A stretch of DNA of 64,000 nucleotides from CAVQGM01 sp963712065 (GTDB lineage Bacteria > Actinomycetota > Acidimicrobiia > Acidimicrobiales > Acidimicrobilacustridaceae), in contig CAVQGM010000001.1 of the NCBI GenBank assembly GCA_963712065.1, positions 1,612,001 to 1,676,000 of the forward strand, given 5' to 3'. Made by a program: the position numbers and the translations under genes. The notes below the pieces were generated by a model, which saw only the letters and a program-made list of their open reading frames with translations, searched no databases and was not told where the DNA came from. Each line of letters starts with the position of its first letter. Positions within the stretch are counted from its first letter, which is position 1. Shown here piece after piece: positions 55,000 through 63,484 of this stretch.

Positions 55000-57900
55000 G
55001 TGGTCGATCCACCCCAGCACTCGGCCGGCTCGTCGCCGGTCGCCGGCCCCCCGAGCGAGGGCACGCCGTTCATGTCGGCGCGCCCCGATGGTGTTGTTCC
55101 CCTGCTCGGTCGGGACGAGCTCGACGTCGTCCTCTCCCCCCTGACCGACGTCGTCGTCGTCGTCGGTCAGGACGGCACCGTCGTCTACGTCAGCCCCCCG
55201 GTGCGGCCGCTCCTCGGCTTCGACCCGGTTGCCATGGTCGGCCGCGATCTCGCCTCGTTCGTCCGTCCCGCCGAGGGTGACGACCTCGACGCCGCCCTTG
55301 GCGCCGCCGGCACCCGCGGGATCCCGGGAGCCGAGGTCCGCGCTGTGGCCCGCCACGCCGAGGAGGGTTGGCGCGACGTGGTGCTCCTCCCGACCGGTGG
55401 GAGCAGCCTTTCCGGTCGGGGGCTGCAGGCGCTCCTCGTACGGGACGGCCGCGAACGGCGCGGCACGCTCGACGCCCTCCGGCACCGGCTGGCCTTCGAG
55501 GACCTCCTCACCCGGGTGGCCTCGTCGTTCATCGACCGGCCCGCCCTCGCCATCGACGCCGCCATCGCCGACGCCCTCGCCGAGATCGGCGGGTTCGCGT
55601 CGGTCGATCGCGCCTACGTGACCACCATCGACGTCGACCGGGGCTTCGTCGAGCAGACCCACGAGTGGAGCGCGACGCCCGGCGCCGCCTCCGTGGCGGG
55701 TGACGGCCGGCCCCGTGACGGGTCGCCGGCCCGGCTCGGTCTCGGCCTCCTCCCGCAGTGGTTGGCGGTGCTCCGCCGGCTCGATCCCGTGTACATCCCG
55801 GCCGTCGCCGACCTCGGCGACGACTGGCGATCGGAGCGTGAGCTCCTGCAGCTGGCCGGCACCCGGTCGGTGCTCGCCGTGCCGCTCGCCCACGAGGGGC
55901 GTCTGGCCGGGTTCGTCGGCTTCGACTCGACCACGACCGAACGCATCTGGTCGGACGACCACCTCTCGCTGCTGACCTCGGCCGCCGGTCTCATCTCGCA
56001 GGCCCTCGCCCGCGCCGACGCCGAGCGCCGTTTCGAGGTCGCCTTCACCCACGCGCCCCTCGGCATGGCGCTCGTCTCCGCAGCCGGGCGCCACCTCCAG
56101 GTGAACGGCACCTACTGCGAGCTCGCGGCCCGCCCCGCCCACGCCCTGCTCGACGAGCCGGCGCTCGAGCTGGTCACCCCGGCCGACCGGGAGGCCGTCC
56201 TCGCCGCCGTCGCTCCGCTCTTCGCCGGCGACGCCGTCCGAGTCGCCGTCGAGTGCCGTCGAGTCGCGGCGGCGGGAGAGGTGGAGCCGGGGGAGGACGG
56301 CCCGTGGTTCGAGGTGCACGCCTCGGCCGTGCGGGGCGGCGACGGTCGGGTCCGCCATCTGGTGGTCCACCTCGAGGACGTCACCGAGCGGCGGCGACGC
56401 GAGAGCGACCTCCGTACCGGCGAGGAGCGCTACCGCACCCTCGTCGAGAACTCGCCGGCCATCGTGATCCGGTTCGACCGCGACCTCGGAATCACCTACG
56501 TGAGCCCCGAGCTGGTCACCGCCGTGGGCCTGTCGCTCGACGAGGTGCTCGGCGCCGGCGTGGAGGCCATCGCCGCGCCGGCGCACCTCGAGCGGTGGCA
56601 GGCCACCCTCCAGCGGGTCTTCGACACGGGCGCACGGATCGATCTCGAGTGGGAGAGCCCGTTCCGGGGCTCCCGACGGTGGTTCCAGACGCGTGCGGTG
56701 CCCGAGCACGGCGAGGGCGGCGTCGTCGAGCACGTGCTGGTGGTGAACACCGACATCACCGCCCTCAAGCGCAGCGAGGCCGAGCTGGCCCACCAGGCCC
56801 TCCACGACCCGCTCACGGGGTTGGCCAATCGGGCGCTGCTGCTCGATCACCTCGAGGCCGCCCTCGCCCGGGCCCGTCGCCACGACCGCACCGTCGCCGT
56901 GGCCTTCCTCGACCTCGACCGGTTCAAGCTGGTGAACGACTCGCTCGGCCACGTCGCCGGTGACGAGCTCCTCGTCGAGGTGGGCCGGCGCCTGGAGCAG
57001 TCGGTCCGCGGCGGCGACGTCGTCGCTCGGCAGGGCGGCGACGAGTTCGTCCTGCTCCTCGACGACGTCGGCTCCCGCGAGGACGCCCTCGTCGTGGCCC
57101 GTCGGGTGCTCGACGCGGTGCGGGCACCGGTCGTCGTCGAGGGCGACGAGGTCTTCGCCACGGCGAGCATCGGGCTGGCCTTCGCGGCGCCCCCGGCCAC
57201 CGCCGACAGCCTCGTGCGCGACGCCGACGTGGCCATGTACCGGGCCAAGTCGCGTGGCCGTGACCGCATCGAGCTGTTCGACGAGGACCTCCGCGAGGAG
57301 GCGCGGGCCAAGTTCCATCTGGAGACCGCGCTCAGGAGGGCGGTGGACTCCGACGAGATCGAGGTGTTCTTCCAGCCCGAGGTCGACCTCGCCACCGGTG
57401 CGGTGGCCGGGGCCGAGGCGCTGGCGCGCTGGCGCCACCCCCGACGGGGGCTCCTGTCGGCGTCGGAGTTCATCGAGCTGGCCGAGGAGACCGGGCTCGT
57501 CCTCGAGGTCGGACGGGTGGTGCTGGAGCGCACCTGCGAGCTGGTCGGGGAGTGGGTCCGTGAGCGGCCGGGGGCGCTCGGTTGGATCAGGGTGAACCTG
57601 TCCGGGCGCCAGATCGCCCAGCCCGACCTGGTCGACACGGTCGTGGCCGCCCTCGAGCGTGGTGGCCTGCCGCCGTCGATGCTGTGCCTGGAGGTCACCG
57701 AGACGGTGCTCATGGCCGACGCCGAGGCCGGTCTCGCCGTGCTGCGCAAGCTCCGCGAGCTCGGGTTGTCGTTGGCCATCGACGACTTCGGCACGGGCTA
57801 CTCGTCGCTCGCCTACCTCAAGCGCTTCCCCGTCGACGTGGTCAAGATCGACCGCTCCTTCGTCGACGGTCTCGGGCAGGATCCGGACGACACCGCCATC

Positions 57901-58098
57901 GTGCGCGCCATCATCGGGCTGGCTCGGGCCCTCGGACTGCGGGTCGTGGCCGAGGGCGTCGAGACCACCCGCCAGCGCGAAGAGCTGGTCCGCCTCGGCT
58001 GCGACGCCGCCCAGGGCTTCCTCTACGCCCGCCCCCAGCCCGCCCGCGCCTTCTGGGAGGGACTCACCACCGAGGCGGAGCGGGTGCACCCCCGGTAG
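55000..58098 (+). CDS. PAS-GAF-PAS-PAS-GGDEF-EAL cyclic-di-GMP protein
   Basis: About 1032 residues, apparently cytoplasmic. A PAS domain at about 45-130 is followed by a GAF-type sensor at about 165-345, two more PAS units (about 350-470 and 480-590), a diguanylate cyclase domain and a phosphodiesterase domain. The active site GGDEF (about residue 678) is intact and is preceded by an RGGD inhibitory site five residues upstream. The EAL half has GAEALARWRHP, DDFGTGYSSLAYL and AEGVETTRQ, so it may make and break c-di-GMP. GTG 55000 has an AGAGGG site; ATG 55072 is an alternative. Confidence 0.9.
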   Translation: MVDPPQHSAGSSPVAGPPSEGTPFMSARPDGVVPLLGRDELDVVLSPLTDVVVVVGQDGTVVYVSPPVRPLLGFDPVAMVGRDLASFVRPAEGDDLDAALGAAGTRGIPGAEVRAVARHAEEGWRDVVLLPTGGSSLSGRGLQALLVRDGRERRGTLDALRHRLAFEDLLTRVASSFIDRPALAIDAAIADALAEIGGFASVDRAYVTTIDVDRGFVEQTHEWSATPGAASVAGDGRPRDGSPARLGLGLLPQWLAVLRRLDPVYIPAVADLGDDWRSERELLQLAGTRSVLAVPLAHEGRLAGFVGFDSTTTERIWSDDHLSLLTSAAGLISQALARADAERRFEVAFTHAPLGMALVSAAGRHLQVNGTYCELAARPAHALLDEPALELVTPADREAVLAAVAPLFAGDAVRVAVECRRVAAAGEVEPGEDGPWFEVHASAVRGGDGRVRHLVVHLEDVTERRRRESDLRTGEERYRTLVENSPAIVIRFDRDLGITYVSPELVTAVGLSLDEVLGAGVEAIAAPAHLERWQATLQRVFDTGARIDLEWESPFRGSRRWFQTRAVPEHGEGGVVEHVLVVNTDITALKRSEAELAHQALHDPLTGLANRALLLDHLEAALARARRHDRTVAVAFLDLDRFKLVNDSLGHVAGDELLVEVGRRLEQSVRGGDVVARQGGDEFVLLLDDVGSREDALVVARRVLDAVRAPVVVEGDEVFATASIGLAFAAPPATADSLVRDADVAMYRAKSRGRDRIELFDEDLREEARAKFHLETALRRAVDSDEIEVFFQPEVDLATGAVAGAEALARWRHPRRGLLSASEFIELAEETGLVLEVGRVVLERTCELVGEWVRERPGALGWIRVNLSGRQIAQPDLVDTVVAALERGGLPPSMLCLEVTETVLMADAEAGLAVLRKLRELGLSLAIDDFGTGYSSLAYLKRFPVDVVKIDRSFVDGLGQDPDDTAIVRAIIGLARALGLRVVAEGVETTRQREELVRLGCDAAQGFLYARPQPARAFWEGLTTEAERVHPR

Positions 58099-58101
58099 CT
58101 T
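58096..58101 (+). promoter_or_regulatory. -10 box TAGCTT formed from the stop codon of the GGDEF-EAL gene
   Basis: TAG is the stop of the preceding gene; the box ends 7 nt before the ATG at 58109. Confidence 0.5.
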
Positions 58102-58108
58102 GGCCGAC

Positions 58109-59515
58109 ATGACCGAACGCCCCACCACCCTCGGTGCCCTGCGAGCCTCCGGTTGGGAGTCCCGCCCGGTGAAGGAGGAGGTGCGGAGCAACGCCATCAC
58201 CCGCATCCGTGAAGGGCGGGCGCTCTTCCCCGGTGTGCTCGGCTACGAGGAGACCGTCCTGCCGCAGCTCGAGAACGCGCTGCTCGCCGGCCACGACGTG
58301 ATCTTCCTCGGGGAGCGAGGGCAGGCCAAGACGCGCATGATCCGCTCGCTCACCGAGCTGCTCGACGAGTGGATGCCGGTGGTCGCCGGATCCGAGATCA
58401 ACGACGACCCCTACCACCCGGTCTCCAAGCACGCCCGTGATCTCATCGGCGCCCAGGGCGACGACGCGCCGATCGAGTGGGTGCACCGCGACGAGCGCTT
58501 CGGCGAGAAGCTCGCCACCCCCGACACGTCCATCGCCGACCTCATCGGCGAGGTCGACCCCATCAAGGTGGCCGAAGGTCGCTACCTCTCCGATGAGCTC
58601 ACGCTGCACTACGGCCTCGTGCCCCGCACCAACCGGGGCATCTTCGCCATCAACGAGCTGCCCGACCTCGCCGAGCGCATCCAGGTCGGTCTGCTGAACG
58701 TCCTCGAGGAGCGCGACGTGCAGGTGCGCGGGTACAAGATCCGCCTTCCCCTCGACGTCCTGCTGTTCGCTTCGGCCAACCCGGAGGACTACACCAACCG
58801 GGGTCGGATCATCACCCCGCTGAAGGACCGCTTCGGCGCCCAGATCCGGACCCACTACCCGCTCGACGTCGAGACCGAGGTCGAGATCGCCCGCCAGGAG
58901 GCCCGGCCGCTCGAGGCCGAGGGTCTCCGCGTCGTGGTGCCCGGCTACATGGCCGAGTCGGTCGCCGAGCTGTCCCAGCTCGCCCGGCAGAGCCCGAACA
59001 TCAACCAGCGCTCGGGTGTCTCGGTGCGGCTCACCGTGTCCAACCTCGAAACCCTCGTGGCCAACGCCACCCGCCGGGCCCTGCTCCACGGTGAGACCGA
59101 CGTCGTGCCCCGCGTGAGCGACCTCGAGGCGCTGGCCTCGTCCACCGCCGGCAAGGTCGAGATCGAGTCGATCGAGGAGGGGCGCGACGAGCAGATCGTC
59201 GAGCACCTCCTGAAGGCAGCGGTGTTGTCGACGTTCCGCGAGCACGTCAGCCCCGAGCAGCTGCGGGCCGTCGTCGACGCCTTCGAGGGCGACCTCATCG
59301 TGCACGCCGGCGACGACGTGGTGTCGGCCGACTACCTCGCCCTGCTCGAGGACGTCCCGGCGCTGCGGGAGCCGGTGACCGCCATCATCGAGGGCGACGA
59401 GTCACCGGCCTCGGTGGCCAGCGCGGTGGAGTTCGTGCTGGAGGGCCTGCACCTGTCGAAGCGCCTCAACAAGGAGGCCGTCGGCTCCCGGGCGCAGTAC
59501 CGGGGCCGGGGCTGA
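58109..59515 (+). CDS. MoxR/magnesium-chelatase-like AAA ATPase
   Basis: A 468-residue AAA protein of the ChlI-like group (resembles mycobacterial Rv0958). The Walker A variant is GERGQAKTRMIRSL, the Walker B region GIFAINELPDLAERIQVGLLN, and sensor 1 FASANPEDYTNRGRIITPLK followed by DRFGAQ. It usually works with a von Willebrand factor A protein, but none is adjacent; the next gene, an aquaporin, is convergent. The likely role is an ATPase acting on a metal-containing or multi-protein complex; the target is unknown. Confidence 0.85.
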   Translation: MTERPTTLGALRASGWESRPVKEEVRSNAITRIREGRALFPGVLGYEETVLPQLENALLAGHDVIFLGERGQAKTRMIRSLTELLDEWMPVVAGSEINDDPYHPVSKHARDLIGAQGDDAPIEWVHRDERFGEKLATPDTSIADLIGEVDPIKVAEGRYLSDELTLHYGLVPRTNRGIFAINELPDLAERIQVGLLNVLEERDVQVRGYKIRLPLDVLLFASANPEDYTNRGRIITPLKDRFGAQIRTHYPLDVETEVEIARQEARPLEAEGLRVVVPGYMAESVAELSQLARQSPNINQRSGVSVRLTVSNLETLVANATRRALLHGETDVVPRVSDLEALASSTAGKVEIESIEEGRDEQIVEHLLKAAVLSTFREHVSPEQLRAVVDAFEGDLIVHAGDDVVSADYLALLEDVPALREPVTAIIEGDESPASVASAVEFVLEGLHLSKRLNKEAVGSRAQYRGRG

Positions 59516-59532
59516 GCAACGAGCGGCCGGAG

Positions 59533-59549
59533 GCGGGAACCGGTCCCGC
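59533..59549. terminator. Weak hairpin between the AAA ATPase and aquaporin genes
   Basis: A 6-bp stem GCGGGA with TCCCGC around a 5-nt loop in the 54-nt gap between convergent genes. Confidence 0.35.
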
Positions 59550-59569
59550 AGCCCCGGCGTCCCGACGGG

Positions 59570-60346
59570 TCAGTCGACCTGCATGACCTCGGCGTCGGCC
59601 ACGGTCTCCTCGGCGGCCATCGCCTTGTAGACGAGCGCGCCGATCACGCCGCCGACGATGGGCGCCAGCCAGAACAGCCACAGCTGACCGAGCGGTCCGG
59701 ACTCGCCACCGATGGCCGCCGCCACCGCCGGGCCGGTGGAGCGGGCCGGGTTCACCGACGTGTTGCTCACGGGGATGCTGATGAGGTGGATGAGGGTGAG
59801 CGTGAGGCCGATGGCCAGGGCGGCGAAGCCCTTCGACGACCGCTTGTCGGTGACGCCCATGATCACGATCAGGAACACCGCGGTGAGGACCACCTCGCTC
59901 ACGAGGACGGCGAGGAGGGTGAACCCGCCGGGCGACCAGTCGTCGAAGCCGTTCGAGGCGAACCCGCCGGCGGCGAGCGCGTCGGCGGTCTGGCCCTTCT
60001 GGTTGATGGCGATCAGCCACAGCGTGCCGGCGGCGGCGAGGGCGGCGACGACCTGCACGACCACGTAGGGCAGCACGTCCTTCCACTCGAACTTCTTCGC
60101 CGAGGCCAGGCCGATGGTGATGGCCGGGTTGAAGTGGCCGCCGGAGATGTGGCCGAGGGCGTACGCGCCGGCGACGACGGTGAGGCCGAAGGCGAGCGAC
60201 ACGCCGACGAACCCGATGCCGAGGGCGGTCACGTCGCCCGTGCCCGGATCGACGTACTTGGCGGCGAGCACGGCGGAGCCGGCACCACCGAAGACGAGGA
60301 TGAACGTGCCGAGGAACTCGGCACCGAGACGACGGGACAGCTCCAT
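59570..60346 (-). CDS. Aquaporin (MIP family)
   Basis: A 258-residue channel with six membrane helices and two NPA half-helices, GGHFNPAIT and TSVNPARSTGP. RRLGAEFLGTFILVFGGAGS is the family start. The Arg after the second NPA fits the selectivity filter of an AqpZ-type water channel. AAAGGAGGTC, a perfect ribosome site, lies before the ATG. It is a single-gene unit. Confidence 0.93.
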   Translation of the reverse strand: MELSRRLGAEFLGTFILVFGGAGSAVLAAKYVDPGTGDVTALGIGFVGVSLAFGLTVVAGAYALGHISGGHFNPAITIGLASAKKFEWKDVLPYVVVQVVAALAAAGTLWLIAINQKGQTADALAAGGFASNGFDDWSPGGFTLLAVLVSEVVLTAVFLIVIMGVTDKRSSKGFAALAIGLTLTLIHLISIPVSNTSVNPARSTGPAVAAAIGGESGPLGQLWLFWLAPIVGGVIGALVYKAMAAEETVADAEVMQVD

Positions 60347-60458
60347 GGCCGACCTCCTTTGGGACCGCTTCCGGCGCGTCTGCGCCGACGGCCGAGCATA
60401 GGGAAGTCGGGCCACCGGGCGGAGGATCCGGCTCGGGATCGCGGCGAGACCGCCACGG

Positions 60459-60636
60459 TCACGCCCCGGTCCTCAGACCCGGCCGGATCGCCGCCGCGAG
60501 GTCATCCGGCCGCTGCGAGCCGATCAGCACGGTGCGCCCGTCGGTGAGCGTGAGCAGGACACCCCGATCGCCGCGCACGTCGTCGGCGGTCTTGCGCCGC
60601 GACCAGCCCTTGACGTCCCACCCGCCGTACTCGGCC
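60459..60636 (-). pseudogene. 3' remnant of a PH-like-domain protein gene
   Basis: An open frame of about 59 codons without start, reading GGWDVKGWSRRKTADDVRGD, then RGVLLTLTDGRTVLIGSQRP, then DDLAAAIRPG and a stop. It resembles the C-terminal end of small PH-like membrane proteins common in actinobacteria. The upstream part is missing where the sequence changes to the hydrolase remnant at about 60637. Probably a deletion scar. Confidence 0.55.
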
Positions 60637-61126
60637 TACACGGACTGCGGGTGCACCGATGGCCCGCTCGTCGTGTACTTCCACGGCGCGCCGACGAGCC
60701 GACTGGATCTCGTGGCCTTCGACGATGCGTTCACCGACTCGGGTGTACGAGTACGGCCGCGATGGCGTCGGCTTCCTGTCCGGTGAGATGGATCTGGCAC
60801 CGGCCGACCTGGAGTTCATGGCTGACGAGGCGCTCGGTCCCGGGTTCCTGCACAGCGTCATCGAGTCCTTCCGTCAAGGGGTCGACGGCTGCGCCAGGGA
60901 CGCGAGGTCGTACGTCCAGCCGTGGTCCTTCGATCCGGGTGCCGTCTCGGTACCGGTGATCGTGCTCCACGGTGAGGCGGACACGGTCGTCCCGCTCGCC
61001 CATGGTCGTCACACGGCAGAGCTCGTGCCAGGAGCCCGGCTCGTGACCTTCCCGGAACACGGGCACCTCAGCATCGTTCGAGAGGTCCCCGGACTCGCGG
61101 CCGACCTGGCCACCGCGCTCGTCTGA
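60637..61126 (+). pseudogene. Decayed alpha/beta hydrolase with internal deletion
   Basis: One frame begins with the hydrolase N-terminus GPLVVYFHGAPTSRLDLVAF and ends near 60738. A second frame then gives the hydrolase C-terminus: FLSGEMDLAPADLEFMADEA, VPVIVLHGEADTVVPLAHGR and the catalytic His in FPEHGHLSIVREV, to a stop at 61126. The roughly 100 residues between them, with the GxSxG nucleophile, are absent, and the two parts differ in frame. No intact start remains. This and the neighbouring remnant mark a rearranged stretch. Confidence 0.7.
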
Positions 61127-61266
61127 CCACCGGGCCCAGGTTCCCGACCCGGCGGGCAGAGGCACATGGCAGCACCTGGCAACCGGTGGGTCGTGAGCGT
61201 CGTCAGGGTCGCCGACCGACCTCGCCCGCAGGTACGGTCGGGGGACCAGGGCACCGGGGGTACGGC
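61127..61266. other. Intergenic region with no visible gene
   Basis: 140 nt between the hydrolase remnant and the dioxygenase-like gene. A TACGGT at about 61232 is a weak -10 candidate; nothing else stands out. Confidence 0.4.
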
Positions 61267-62124
61267 ATGCACGTGCGCGCGCTTGGCTACATCGGCATCG
61301 ACGTCTCGGACCTGGCTGCGTGGCGAAGCTACGCCGAGGTGCTCGGCGCCATGGCCATCCCGTCGGAGCGCGGCGACCAGCTGCACGTGAGGATCGACGA
61401 GCGGCCACACCGCGTGGTCGTGCGGCAGGCCGAGGGCCGGGAAGGGCTCGCGTTCGTCGGCTGGGAGTTCGCTCATCGACGAGCACTGGACGAGGCCGTG
61501 GCCGAGTTGGAAGCTGCCGGTCACACGGTGGAGCCGTCGTCGGAGACCGAGCGAGCAGCGCGACGGGTGTCCGGGATGGTGCACGCGACCGACCCGGACG
61601 GGTTCGCTCTCGAGCTGTTCTGGGGGCCGATCCTCGATCACGTGCCCTTCGACCCCCCGTGGGGAGGTCGGGGCTTCGTGACCGGGGACCTCGGGTTCGG
61701 CCACATCGTGCTCGGCGCACGGGAGAGCTCCGCGGCCGTCGAGTTCTACACGAACGTGCTCGGATTCCGTGTCAGCGACTACTGGCGGCCCGGGGGCACC
61801 GAGGTCGTGTTCCTCCACTGCAACCCCAGGCATCACAGCCTCGCGCTCGTACCGGCCGACGAGCCGGCGCTGTACCACTTCATGTTCGAGGCTCGGACCC
61901 TCGACGACGTGGGGTACGCGCTCGACCGCCACCACGCGGCGGGCATCCCGATCTCGATGGACCTGGGAAAGCACCCGAACGACGAGATGGTCTCGTTCTA
62001 CAGCCGGAGCCCTTCCGGGTTCGACGTGGAGCTCGGCTGCGGCGGGCGCCTCGTCGACGACGCCACCTGGACCGTCACCGAGATCACCAGGCCGAGCCTG
62101 TGGGGGCACCGCCGTCCGACGTGA
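61267..62124 (+). CDS. VOC superfamily extradiol-dioxygenase-like protein
   Basis: A 285-residue protein with two VOC domains, like BphC-type catechol dioxygenases. The N-terminal unit opens with VRALGYIGIDVSDLAAWRSY; the second unit carries the iron ligands: His in GFGHIVLGA, His in LYHFMFEARTLDDVG and Glu in FDVELGCGG. It probably cleaves an aromatic ring or binds a similar substrate. It stands alone, next to the scarred region, so acquisition by transfer is possible. The ATG at 61267 precedes the conserved start. Confidence 0.88.
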   Translation: MHVRALGYIGIDVSDLAAWRSYAEVLGAMAIPSERGDQLHVRIDERPHRVVVRQAEGREGLAFVGWEFAHRRALDEAVAELEAAGHTVEPSSETERAARRVSGMVHATDPDGFALELFWGPILDHVPFDPPWGGRGFVTGDLGFGHIVLGARESSAAVEFYTNVLGFRVSDYWRPGGTEVVFLHCNPRHHSLALVPADEPALYHFMFEARTLDDVGYALDRHHAAGIPISMDLGKHPNDEMVSFYSRSPSGFDVELGCGGRLVDDATWTVTEITRPSLWGHRRPT

Positions 62125-62205
62125 GCGCCGCGCCCACCGGGTCGCCGCTCGGAGCTCTTGTCGGGATCCCTCGCCAGGTTCGTCGGCCGTCGGGAGGTCC
62201 GGAGG

Positions 62206-62781
62206 TCATCGGTCGCGCAAGCCCCTGCCTTCCAGGATCTTCGGGGCGCACCTGTCGACTCGCGCCTCACGGGTCTTGGCTTGCTTGGCCTCCGAGAAGT
62301 GAAGGAGGTACTCCCTCTGGCGACCGGGGGTCAGCGCCTCGAACGCAGCCGTCAGGGCCGGGTCCCGGTCGAGGCGAGTCCGGAGCTCAGGGACCAGGTC
62401 GAGCTCGGGTGCCGGGCCCACCTCCAGGCCCGCCGCCTCGACCGCGATGGCCTCGGCGACGAGTGCCTCGACGGCGGCGGTCAGTCGCGCCACCTCCTCG
62501 ACCGAGGTGAACCGAATGCGGCGAGCCGATCGCGAGTTCGGCCCCTGCTCCTCGAGGACGCCTGCAGGGTCGTCCAACAAGGCACCCTTGAAGAACATGA
62601 GTGCGAGGAAGTCCTTCATCTCCTGGAAGATGACGATGTTCCTGCCCTCGTGGCCGTAGCAGGGCTTGCCCCACTTGATCTCCTCGGTCAACCCACAGCG
62701 CAGGAGGGTCGGCCGCAGCTCGGTCATCTCCTCGGGCCACTGCTGCGACCGTCGGATGTAGGCGTCGACCTCGGGGTTCAC
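62206..62781 (-). CDS. YdeI/OmpD-associated family protein
   Basis: A 191-residue protein closely following the YdeI pattern: VNPEVDAYIRRSQQWPEEMT, then LTEEIKWGKPCYGHEGRNIV, ALMFFKGALLDDPAGVL, SARRIRFTSVEEVA, and FEALTPGRQREYLLHFSEAK to RVDRCAPKILEGRGLRDR. The function of the family is not settled. The GTG at 62781 is chosen because VNPEVD is the usual family start. It is transcribed away from rpiA's end by 35 nt on the same strand. Confidence 0.9.
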   Translation of the reverse strand: MNPEVDAYIRRSQQWPEEMTELRPTLLRCGLTEEIKWGKPCYGHEGRNIVIFQEMKDFLALMFFKGALLDDPAGVLEEQGPNSRSARRIRFTSVEEVARLTAAVEALVAEAIAVEAAGLEVGPAPELDLVPELRTRLDRDPALTAAFEALTPGRQREYLLHFSEAKQAKTREARVDRCAPKILEGRGLRDR

Positions 62782-62815
62782 CGCGACTCCGATCAGCGAA
62801 CGTGCGGGTGCGACT

Positions 62816-63484
62816 CTAGGCCCGCACCCGCTCGTCGACGGTGCCGTCGGCACGGGCGATCACGACTCGCTCGACCATCGCGGCCGGGAAGATGCCGTGC
62901 TCGATGATGCCGGGGACGAGTGCGAGCTCGACGCCGAGGGCGAGCGGGTCGGTGATCGTGCCGAAGTGGGCGTCCATCAGCAGGTTGCCGTTGTCGCTGC
63001 CGCCGCCGCGGAGCACGACGTCGTGGGCGCCGATCTCCCGGACCCGCCCGGCGACCACGCCCGGGGCGAAGCCGAGGACCTCGAGCGGAGTGCCGAAGGG
63101 GCCGAGCCGGTCGACGAGCTTCGACTCGTCGACCACGACGACGAACCGCTCGGCCATCTGGGCCACGATCTTCTCCCGCGTGAGCGCGCCGCCGCCGCCC
63201 TTGGTCAGGAAGCAGTCGCGGTCGACCTCGTCGGCGCCGTCGATGGCGAGGTCGAGGTGGCCGATCTCGTCGGGAGCGACGAGGTGCAGGCCGAGCGACG
63301 CCGCCAGCTCCTGGGTCTGCACCGAGGTGGCCGTGCACACGACGTCGGGCCGGCGCTCGCCGAGGGCGACGATGGTCCAGTGCACCGTCGACCCGGTGCC
63401 GAGGCCGACCCGCATGCCGTCCTCGACGTAGGTGGAGGCATGGCGGCCGGCGGCCTCCTTGGCCTGGTCCTGGGCTTCGGTCAT
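62816..63484 (-). CDS. rpiA: Ribose-5-phosphate isomerase A
   Basis: A 222-residue enzyme that interconverts ribose- and ribulose-5-phosphate. It has VGLGTGSTVHWTIVALGERR, the catalytic region DLAIDGADEVDRDCFLTKGG and GGALTREKIVAQMAERF, VVVDESKLVDRLG, and GGGSDNGNLLMDAHFG, with the closing motif GIIEHGIF. The ATG at 63484 (MTEAQDQAKEAAGRHA) fits the family. The frame is open without a stop back into the GH1 gene, so it may be a fusion or the GH1 stop may be lost. Confidence 0.92.
   Translation of the reverse strand: MTEAQDQAKEAAGRHASTYVEDGMRVGLGTGSTVHWTIVALGERRPDVVCTATSVQTQELAASLGLHLVAPDEIGHLDLAIDGADEVDRDCFLTKGGGGALTREKIVAQMAERFVVVVDESKLVDRLGPFGTPLEVLGFAPGVVAGRVREIGAHDVVLRGGGSDNGNLLMDAHFGTITDPLALGVELALVPGIIEHGIFPAAMVERVVIARADGTVDERVRA

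Noticed and set aside
54202..58206. 1334-codon minus-strand frame opposite the GGDEF-EAL gene
   Set aside because: Composition is typical of antisense of GC-rich genes and no domain is seen. The plus strand has intact signalling motifs.
60502..60861. Minus-strand frame across the remnant region
   Set aside because: It is arginine-rich without motifs; the supported remnants use other frames.
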